From Gemmatimonadales bacterium (GTDB lineage: Bacteria; Gemmatimonadota; Gemmatimonadetes; Gemmatimonadales; GWC2-71-9), in contig JAICEH010000126.1 of assembly GCA_025924275.1 (NCBI GenBank), forward strand, positions 1 to 6,252: DNA of 6,252 bases. The letters are read 5' to 3'. This document shows positions 1-5,145 of this stretch, piece after piece. The notes under the pieces are model-generated. The model was not told the origin of the DNA, searched no databases, and saw only the letters and a list, made by a program, of their open reading frames with translations. The position numbers were made by a program, and so were the translations under genes. Within the stretch, counting starts at the first letter, position 1, and each line of letters begins with the position of its first letter.

Positions 1-358
1 CGCCCGGGACCGTGCGGGTGCGGCCCTCGCAGAGCGGGCACTTGCGGCATCCGGCCACCGCCTGGGCCACCGCCTCGAGCGACGCCAGCCCGGCCACCTC
101 GTCCACCAGCCCCCATCCGGGCGGCTCGTAGGCGACGCCGTCGCCCGGGACCGGCGGGAGGTCCTTCAACCAGCGGGGCGCCTCGCCGCCCCGGGCGGGC
201 GGCCGCTCTCCAGGTGGCGCCGCGGCGGCTGCCGCGGGCTGGCCCTGGCCGCCCGGCGCCTCCCGACCCGTGACCCGCAACTCGCGATTCGTGAGGATCA
301 CCTCGCGCCCCCCGAGCGCGACCTGCTGGCGGAGCCACCGCTCGAAGGCATCAGCCAA
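1..358 (-). CDS. Uracil-DNA glycosylase, family 4-type (N-terminal part, cut by window edge)
   Basis: Base-excision repair enzyme that removes uracil from DNA, in the iron-sulfur (family 4/5) branch of the UDG superfamily. Only the first 119 residues are present. They read as a short helical start (ADAFERWLRQQ), a Pro/Ala/Gly-rich linker at about residues 33-80, and the beginning of the catalytic domain with CRKCPLCEGRTRTVPG at 104-119. C104 and C107 match the first two [4Fe-4S] ligands of this family, and RTRTVPG is the usual lead-in to the catalytic GEGxP motif, which falls outside the window. I chose the TTG at 358 because GGAGG lies 6 nt upstream. The overlapping ATG at 351 is in another frame that meets a stop quickly. 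The gene overlaps the end of coaBC by 8 nt, so it is probably translated from the same message. The family call is firm from the cysteine block, but family 4 versus 5 cannot be settled without the rest. Confidence 0.85.
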   Translation of the reverse strand, partial: MADAFERWLRQQVALGGREVILTNRELRVTGREAPGGQGQPAAAAAAPPGERPPARGGEAPRWLKDLPPVPGDGVAYEPPGWGLVDEVAGLASLEAVAQAVAGCRKCPLCEGRTRTVPG

Positions 359-1547
359 GGCGCACCTCCACGGCGTCGAGGATCGCCTCCGCCACCGCGC
401 GCTTGTCGAGGAGCGGGAGGGCGCGCTCGCCCCCGTCGCGGTCGATGAGGGTCACCCGGTTGGTCTCGTGCTCGAAGCCCGCGCCGGGTTCGAGCGCGTC
501 GTTCACGACCACGAGGTCCAGGTCCTTCCGCTCGAGCTTCGCCCGGCCCTTGGCCACGGCATCGCCGGTCTCGAGCGCGAAGCCGACGACGACCGCCCCC
601 ACAGGCCGGACCGCCCGGGTGCCGGCGAGAATGTCCGCGGTCGGCTCGAGGGTCACCTGAAGCGCGCCCGCCTGCCGGGACCGCTTCCGGTCCGGCGGGG
701 CGGCCGGGCGGTAGTCGGCGGGGGCGGCGGCCATCACCAGGACGTCCGCCGCCGGCAGGGCCTCGCGCACCGCGGCTTCGAGTTCCACCGTGGTCTCCAC
801 CCGACGGACCGCCACCCCCACCGGATCGGGCAGCGTGCCGGGGCCGGCCAGGAGCAGGACCTCGGCCCCCCGCGCCCAGGCCGCCTCGGCCAGGCGGTAC
901 CCCATCCGCCCGCTCGAGCGGTTGGTGACCACGCGCACCGGGTCCAGCGGCTCCCGGGTGGCGCCCGCGGTCACCACGACCCTCCGTCCGGAGAGCCGGC
1001 CGGCACCGTGCAGAAGGCGCTCCGCGTGGGCGAGGATCACCTCGGGCTCGCTCATCCGCCCCGGCCGCTCGCTCGGGCCTTCGGCCAGCGGGCCAACCTC
1101 GGGCCCCACCAGGTGCAGGCCGCGGCGCCGGAGCGTCGCGAGGTTCTCCTGCGTGGCAGGGTGGGCGAACATCGCGTCGTTCATCGCGGGGGCCAGGAGG
1201 ACGGGCCCGGTCCGGGCCAGCAGCATCGCGGCCAGGAGGTCGTCGGCGAGGCCGAGGGCGGCGCGCGCCAGGAAGTCAGCGGTCGCGGGGGCCACGACGA
1301 GGAGGTCGGCGTCGGCGGGGAGCCGGACGTGGTCCAGCGCCGTCCCGGGGGTCCAGAGGGAAGTGAGTACCGGCCGGCCGGTGAGAGCCTCGAACGTGAC
1401 CGGCCGGACGAACTCCGCGGCGGCGCGCGTGAGGACGACGTCCACGCGGGCGCCGGCCTCGGCGAGCCGCCGGGCGAGGGTGCAGCTCTTGTAGCTGGCG
1501 ATCCCGCCCGACACGCCGAGAAGGACGTGCCGGCCGGCGAGCCTCAC
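351..1547 (-). CDS. coaBC: Bifunctional phosphopantothenoylcysteine decarboxylase / phosphopantothenate-cysteine ligase
   Basis: Cytosolic enzyme of coenzyme A synthesis. The C-terminal CoaB half joins cysteine to 4'-phosphopantothenate using CTP, and the N-terminal CoaC half decarboxylates the product with FMN. The 398-residue length is typical. CoaC features seen: GVSGGIASYKS (11-21), the active-site His73 in LDHVRLPADAD, and PAMNDAMF (120-127, Asn123). CoaB features seen: VTAGATREPLDPVR (192-205), TNRSSGRMGY (208-217), AAPADYRP (274-281) with a downstream Lys288 matching the catalytic lysine region, VGFALET (321-327), and KLERKDLDLVVVNDA (337-351). The flap near residues 152-165 reads GPLAEGPSERPGRM. 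The Cys usual in E. coli-type enzymes is Glu156, and the loop appears one residue longer. The GTG start at 1547 overlaps the rpoZ stop as GTGA. I see no clear Shine-Dalgarno, which points to translational coupling. Confidence 0.96.
   Translation of the reverse strand: MRLAGRHVLLGVSGGIASYKSCTLARRLAEAGARVDVVLTRAAAEFVRPVTFEALTGRPVLTSLWTPGTALDHVRLPADADLLVVAPATADFLARAALGLADDLLAAMLLARTGPVLLAPAMNDAMFAHPATQENLATLRRRGLHLVGPEVGPLAEGPSERPGRMSEPEVILAHAERLLHGAGRLSGRRVVVTAGATREPLDPVRVVTNRSSGRMGYRLAEAAWARGAEVLLLAGPGTLPDPVGVAVRRVETTVELEAAVREALPAADVLVMAAAPADYRPAAPPDRKRSRQAGALQVTLEPTADILAGTRAVRPVGAVVVGFALETGDAVAKGRAKLERKDLDLVVVNDALEPGAGFEHETNRVTLIDRDGGERALPLLDKRAVAEAILDAVEVRLG
365..369 (-). promoter_or_regulatory. 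Shine-Dalgarno for the TTG start of the uracil-DNA glycosylase
   Basis: GGAGG on the minus strand sits inside the last codons of coaBC, with a 6-nt spacer to the TTG at 358-356. It decides the unusual start codon, because no ATG or GTG start in that frame is equally well placed. Confidence 0.7.
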
Positions 1548-1756
1548 GCTTCGGCGCGGCGCCGCCGGACGAGCCGGTACGAAAGCTCGCCATCGGTCAG
1601 CTCCTCCAGCGCCACGGTCGTCAGCTTCTCGCCTTCGGCCGCCTCGGGGGCGTGCGGGAGCTCGTTCACGTACCGGGCGAACTTGGCTGCCACGAGCACG
1701 CCGAGGTACTTGTTGCCGGCCTGCTCGGCCACGTCCACCGGGGTGTAGATCTTCAT
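1544..1756 (-). CDS. rpoZ: DNA-directed RNA polymerase omega subunit
   Basis: Small subunit that wraps the C-terminal tail of beta-prime and helps RNA polymerase assemble. The 70-residue product fits the omega pattern: an N-terminal segment, GNKYLGVLVAAKFARYVNE (14-32) matching the conserved 'NRF.LVLVAAKRAR' helix, then KLTTVALEELTDGELSYRL (44-62) matching 'KPTVIALREI..G'. It ends in a basic RRRR stretch. It is shorter than E. coli omega (about 90 residues) and lacks that protein's long C-terminal tail. It also lacks the N-terminal MARVT sequence that forms part of ppGpp site 1 in proteobacteria. The ATG at 1756 is preceded by AAGGAG, 10 nt upstream inside the last codons of gmk, and is the only ATG start in the window. 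A longer reading upstream in this frame runs through gmk and is not believable. The gmk-rpoZ-coaBC placement strongly supports the call despite the weak overall similarity usual for omega. Confidence 0.9.
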   Translation of the reverse strand: MKIYTPVDVAEQAGNKYLGVLVAAKFARYVNELPHAPEAAEGEKLTTVALEELTDGELSYRLVRRRRAEA

Positions 1757-1763
1757 CGGGCCC

Positions 1764-2426
1764 TCACTCCTTCGGAAGCGGGACGGTACCGCCGAACTGT
1801 GCCGCGGCGAGCAGGACATCCCGCCGCAGGTCGAGCACGCGGGCCGGCAGGTCGGGCTGCCGGCGGGTGCGACGCGTCTCCGCGTCGATGATCGCGGCCA
1901 CCTGCTCGACTGCAAAGACCAGGTCGTCGTTCACGACCGTGTAATCGTACTCCACCGCCGCCCGGAGCTCCTCGGCAGCCTGCTCCAGGCGGCGCCGGAG
2001 GGCGTCGGGTGCTTCGGTGCCCCGGTGGCGCAGGCGCTCCACCAGCACCTCGCCCGAGGGCGGGAGGATGAACACCTGCACCGCCGCGGGGAACCGCTCG
2101 CGCACCTGGCGCGCGCCCGCCACCTCGATATCGAGCACCGCGTGGCGGCCGCCGGCGAGGATGCGCTCGACTTCGGCCCGGAGCGTCCCGTAGCGGTGGC
2201 CGGCGTACTCCGCCCACTCGAGGAACTCCCCCGCCGCCACCCGCCGCTCGAACTCCGCGGATTCCAGGAAGTGGTAGGCCACCCCGTCGGCCTCCCCCGC
2301 CCTCGGCGGACGCGTCGTCGCGGACACCGAGTAGGCCAGGTCCTCCCTCCCCTGCAGCAGCTGCCGCGCGATCGTGCTCTTGCCGCCACCGGAGGGCGAT
2401 GAGAGCACCAGGAGGAACGGCGTCAC
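1764..2426 (-). CDS. gmk: Guanylate kinase
   Basis: Phosphorylates GMP to GDP with ATP in the cytosol, a step needed for all GTP and dGTP supply. The 220-residue product shows the family in order: P-loop SSPSGGGKST (9-18), the GMP-binding TTRPPRAGEADGVAYHF (37-53), FLEWAEYAGHRYGT (68-81), a VLDIEVAGARQVR motif (97-109), the lid LRHRGTEAPDALRRRL (132-147) and YDYTVVNDD (160-168). The motif usually written LDID(V/W)QGA reads LDIEVAGA here, a conservative D-to-E change at 101 plus Q-to-A, and the position of the usual guanine-contact Ser is Thr81. The start is a GTG at 2426 that overlaps the yicC stop as GTGA, so translation is probably coupled to yicC. The same frame stays open far upstream through yicC, but that part has no recognisable protein character. 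A 7-nt gap separates this gene from rpoZ. Confidence 0.97.
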   Translation of the reverse strand: MTPFLLVLSSPSGGGKSTIARQLLQGREDLAYSVSATTRPPRAGEADGVAYHFLESAEFERRVAAGEFLEWAEYAGHRYGTLRAEVERILAGGRHAVLDIEVAGARQVRERFPAAVQVFILPPSGEVLVERLRHRGTEAPDALRRRLEQAAEELRAAVEYDYTVVNDDLVFAVEQVAAIIDAETRRTRRQPDLPARVLDLRRDVLLAAAQFGGTVPLPKE

Positions 2427-3298
2427 TCCAGGTTCTCCAGCTGCTCGCGGAACTTCTCCAGCTCGCCCTTGAGGGCGATGACCTCCTGGGTGATCACCGG
2501 GTCGTTCGCCTTGGAGCCGATGGTGTTGACCTCCCGTCCCAGTTCCTGGGCCAGGAAGCCGAGCTGCTTGCCCACCGGCCGGTCGGCGGCCAGGGCCTCG
2601 CGACAGGCCCGCACGTGGGCGCCGAAGCGCACCAGCTCCTCGGTGATGTCCAGCCGGTCCGCGAGGAGCGCCAGCTCGAGCTCGAGCCGCTCCTCGTTGG
2701 CCCCGCGGCCGTCGAGCAGGTCCCGCACCGCCGCCCGGAGCCGGTCCCGCTCGCGGCCGAGCCGGCGCGGCGCCTGGGCGGCGATGGTCTCTGCCGCCCG
2801 CTCCATGAGGTCGAGCCGGTGCCGGACCTCCGCCACGAGGGCCTCGCCCTCGCGCCGCCGTGCGGCGCGGCACTCGGTGACGGCGGCCACCACCACCGGC
2901 TCGACGTCGGCCCACGCCACCTGGGAGGCGCCCCCGGCGGGGGCCACCAGCACGTCCGGCTGCCGGGCCACCAGCGCCAGGTCGATCTCCCCGGCAAGGC
3001 CGAGCGTGGCCTGCAGCTCCCGGAAGGTCGCCACCACCGCCCGGGCCCGGTCGAGGTTGAGCGAGACGCCCGCGCCCGAGGCGGGTGGCTCGATCCAGCG
3101 CACCGCCACCGCGAGGTGTCCGCGGTCGAAGTCCTGCCGCAGGAGGTCCCGGAGTGGCCCCTCCAACGCCCCCAACTCGGCCGGAAGCCGGGCGGAGAGG
3201 TTGAAGAACCGGTGGTTCACCGTCCGGATCTCGACCTGCAGGCGACCGCCCGCCACCGGCCCCTCGCCCACCCCGAAGCCGGTCATGCTGTACGGCAC
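2423..3298 (-). CDS. yicC: YicC-family endoribonuclease
   Basis: Member of the YicC/YloC family. E. coli YicC has been reported as an endoribonuclease that takes part in small-RNA decay. The 291-residue length is normal for the family. The N-terminal YicC domain covers about residues 1-155, with the diagnostic SMTGFG (4-9) and EIRTVNHRFFNLSARLP (23-39). The C-terminal DUF1732 domain covers about residues 200-291, with ELELALLADRLDITEELVRF (206-225) and the family-defining REVNTIGSKAND (255-266) followed by ELEKFREQLENLE at the very end. The middle (about 145-195) is charged and probably a helical hairpin. The GTG at 3298 has GGAG 7 nt upstream and gives the expected M-x-x-S-MTGFG start. It is first in the run yicC-gmk-rpoZ-coaBC-udg, directly after the only intergenic gap in the window. 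The substrate in this organism is unknown. Confidence 0.95.
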   Translation of the reverse strand: MPYSMTGFGVGEGPVAGGRLQVEIRTVNHRFFNLSARLPAELGALEGPLRDLLRQDFDRGHLAVAVRWIEPPASGAGVSLNLDRARAVVATFRELQATLGLAGEIDLALVARQPDVLVAPAGGASQVAWADVEPVVVAAVTECRAARRREGEALVAEVRHRLDLMERAAETIAAQAPRRLGRERDRLRAAVRDLLDGRGANEERLELELALLADRLDITEELVRFGAHVRACREALAADRPVGKQLGFLAQELGREVNTIGSKANDPVITQEVIALKGELEKFREQLENLE

Positions 3299-3305
3299 GC
3301 GTCTG

Positions 3306-3309
3306 CTCC
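3306..3309 (-). promoter_or_regulatory. Shine-Dalgarno for yicC
   Basis: GGAG on the minus strand, 7 nt before the GTG at 3298-3296. It supports the GTG over the in-frame ATG four codons later. Confidence 0.55.
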
Positions 3310-3325
3310 GGGTGGCCTAGAACCT

Positions 3326-3331
3326 TCAATC
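3326..3331 (-). promoter_or_regulatory. Candidate -10 element of a promoter for the yicC-led operon
   Basis: The minus strand reads CCCATTAAGATTGAAGG in the gap upstream of yicC, an AT-rich patch in otherwise roughly 70% GC sequence. TAAGAT matches the three best-conserved positions of TATAAT plus one more (T, A, A, T). The hexamer 17 nt further upstream, TGGCCC, is a poor -35 and overlaps the flank of the palindrome. This is the only plausible promoter location between the pepA pair and the five-gene run. The base-pair assignment is tentative. Confidence 0.3.
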
Positions 3332-3354
3332 TTAATGGGATCGGAGGGTTTGGG

Positions 3355-3371
3355 CCACCGGGCCCCGGTGG
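3355..3371. repeat. Perfect 17-nt palindrome after the outer-membrane protein gene
   Basis: CCACCGGG-G-CCCGGTGG on the minus strand is a perfect 8-bp inverted repeat around one central base, starting at the base right after the stop codon at 3374-3372. As RNA it could fold into a GC-only hairpin with a small loop. No U-run follows on the minus strand (CCCAAACCCTCC), so it is not a standard intrinsic terminator. It could weaken read-through, protect the 3' end of the upstream message, or be a protein-binding operator just upstream of the putative promoter. Confidence 0.6.
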
Positions 3372-5144
3372 TCAGTTCAGGAACTCCCAGCGGACGCCGA
3401 ATGTCGTCCCGTAGGTCGGGTAGGTGCCGCCGGGGATGGTCTCGATGGAGCTGCCCAGGAGGTTGGTCCGATGGTAGTAGGCCAGGAACCGCCCGAGGGC
3501 GATCTCCAGGCTGAGCCGGGTGAGGGAGTTCGAGCCGATGAGGACGGGAGTGCCGTCCGCCCGGTGGCCCAGCACGCCGTCGTCCCAGGCCTCCCCCGCC
3601 AGCTGGAGCTTGAGGTCGAGGAGACCGCTGGGGAACTGCCGCAGGAAGCGGCTCCGCACGGTCACCGCACCCAGCCCGTGGAACGGTGGCCGGCCCTCGG
3701 GTGCGTCGCCGGTGGGCGCCTCGAAGTGCCCATCGAGGGTGAGCCAGGGGGCGGGGCGAAAGTGCGCCTCGCCGGTCACCCACGTGGCGGCGAGCGGCGC
3801 GATCGAGTCCACCGCGGGGAACGGCGCGTACCCCGGGAGCCGGACCGCGTCCAGCCGTGCCAGGCCCGCCTCGAGCGTCACCCAGCTCCGTTGCCACCCG
3901 AGGTAGCCCGCCAGGTCGACGACCGATTCCGCCCGGGAGTCGTCCAGTGCCGGTGCGAACACGATCGACCCGGTCCGCAGCTCGGCCCGCCCGGAGAACC
4001 CCGCGGGCAGGAGTGCGCCCACCTGACCCGACAACCACGAGCTGGAGCGGTCGCCCCGGTGGCGCTGCCAGACGGCCTCGCCCTGGAGCGTGAGCGGGCC
4101 CGCCGCCCATCCGGCGCGCCCGCGGAGGTCAGCGGAGGTCCAGCCGGACCGGACCAGGGCCGACCCGCCCAGCAGCAGGCGGGGGGAGCGATGCTCGACG
4201 GTGAGCCCGCCCTGGCTGTGCCCCTGGTCCAGGGACTCGTCGCTCCAGGTGGATCGGGCCAGCAGCAGGTCCACTCTCGTGGCCCGGGGCGCGGCTCCGC
4301 GAGTCAGGAAGGCCCGGAGCTGGTAGTCGCGCCGGCTGCCGTCGAGCGGGCGCGTGAGGGTGTCGGTTCCCGAGAGCAGGGCATCCCGCTGCGGGTCCGC
4401 GCCGACCACCTGCAGGACAACCCCGCGGTCCGGACGGGGCACCCAGGAGAGCTGCCCCCAGAACTGGGCGTGCTGGTAGCCGGCCGGCTGTCCCGGATCC
4501 GGCACGTCGAACACCTCGGCGCCGAGGCCGAATCCCAGGCCACCCTTCCCGCGGCGGGTGATGAGGCCCTCGTAGCGTGCGAAATCGCGGTCCCCGGTGG
4601 AGACGCCGATGCGGGAGAGCGGGGCCGCCAGGTCGTGCCGGCGGGTGAAGAGGTGGATGCGGAGGCCACCCGGTACCCGCTCCACGTCCACCCGTTCGAG
4701 GTAGCTGAGCCCCACCGTGGCCGGGTCCACCGCCGTGGAGTCGGGGCCCAGCGGTTCGTAAGGGAGGCCGTCGAGGAAGTACTCCACCGCGGCCGGGCCG
4801 CGGCCGAGGTAGTTGGGCTGTTCCGGGCGCCCGACCCAGCCGCCGCGGACCACGAAGACCCCGGGCACCCGCAGCAGGAGCTCCCCCAGGGTCTCCGCGG
4901 AGCTCCAGTCGAGGGAGTCGCGGGTCCAGCGGTAGATGGTCCCCGGGACGCGCGGGCCCTCCCCACCGAGGAACGGCAGGCCGGGCACCCCCTCCCGTGC
5001 GGCCGCCTGGGAGGCGAGGATGCGTTCGGTGGCATCGAGGGTGTCCGCGGCGACCGAATCGGCGGCCACGCTGTCCGGTACCTGGGCCGCGAGCGGGGTC
5101 GCCAGGGCGGAGAGGACCAGGAGCGCCGGGAAGCGCCGGCGCAC
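3372..5144 (-). CDS. Exported TonB-receptor-like plug/beta-barrel outer-membrane protein
   Basis: Predicted outer-membrane protein of 590 residues with unknown ligand. A basic start (MRRR) followed by a hydrophobic stretch and a small-residue end (ATPLAAQ) makes a clear Sec signal peptide of about 20 residues. After a spacer with a DSVAA-DSVAA repeat (24-33), residues 80-165 look like a TonB-receptor plug: ETLGELLLRVPGVFVVRGG (84-102), YFLDGLPYEPLG (122-133) and YLERVDVERVPGGLRIHLF (148-166). Residues 170-590 are rich in alternating polar/hydrophobic stretches with aromatic residues, and the C-terminus FGVRWEFLN resembles an outer-membrane barrel end. About 425 barrel residues is short for the usual 22 strands. 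I see no convincing TonB box and no N-terminal carboxypeptidase-like domain. The GTG at 5144 comes 1 nt after the pepA stop. No Shine-Dalgarno is visible, so translation is probably coupled. A longer upstream reading of this frame overlaps pepA and is rejected because the signal peptide fixes the start. Confidence 0.8.
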   Translation of the reverse strand: MRRRFPALLVLSALATPLAAQVPDSVAADSVAADTLDATERILASQAAAREGVPGLPFLGGEGPRVPGTIYRWTRDSLDWSSAETLGELLLRVPGVFVVRGGWVGRPEQPNYLGRGPAAVEYFLDGLPYEPLGPDSTAVDPATVGLSYLERVDVERVPGGLRIHLFTRRHDLAAPLSRIGVSTGDRDFARYEGLITRRGKGGLGFGLGAEVFDVPDPGQPAGYQHAQFWGQLSWVPRPDRGVVLQVVGADPQRDALLSGTDTLTRPLDGSRRDYQLRAFLTRGAAPRATRVDLLLARSTWSDESLDQGHSQGGLTVEHRSPRLLLGGSALVRSGWTSADLRGRAGWAAGPLTLQGEAVWQRHRGDRSSSWLSGQVGALLPAGFSGRAELRTGSIVFAPALDDSRAESVVDLAGYLGWQRSWVTLEAGLARLDAVRLPGYAPFPAVDSIAPLAATWVTGEAHFRPAPWLTLDGHFEAPTGDAPEGRPPFHGLGAVTVRSRFLRQFPSGLLDLKLQLAGEAWDDGVLGHRADGTPVLIGSNSLTRLSLEIALGRFLAYYHRTNLLGSSIETIPGGTYPTYGTTFGVRWEFLN

Positions 5145-5145
5145 G

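Noticed and set aside
349..351. ATG overlapping the coaBC stop as a possible start for the next gene
   Set aside because: This ATG is out of frame with the glycosylase motifs, and its frame hits a stop within about 20 codons. The TTG at 358 with GGAGG upstream is in frame.
270..1748. 492-codon plus-strand open frame
   Set aside because: Antisense shadow of coaBC and rpoZ. The minus-strand proteins carry clear family motifs, and this frame has none.
2427..3329. Upstream continuation of the gmk frame, suggesting a fused 521-residue protein
   Set aside because: The extension is a shifted frame of yicC, made of Gly/Arg/Pro/Ala-rich sequence. Gmk begins normally at the GTG at 2426, and YicC is intact in its own frame.
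3355..3371. Palindrome as a Rho-independent terminator
   Set aside because: No U-run follows the hairpin on the transcribed strand, and none precedes it in a way that would serve the other strand. I list it as an inverted repeat of unknown role.
2399..3514. 371-codon plus-strand open frame
   Set aside because: Antisense to yicC and crosses the intergenic gap and the end of the barrel gene. Its composition is that of a shadow frame.
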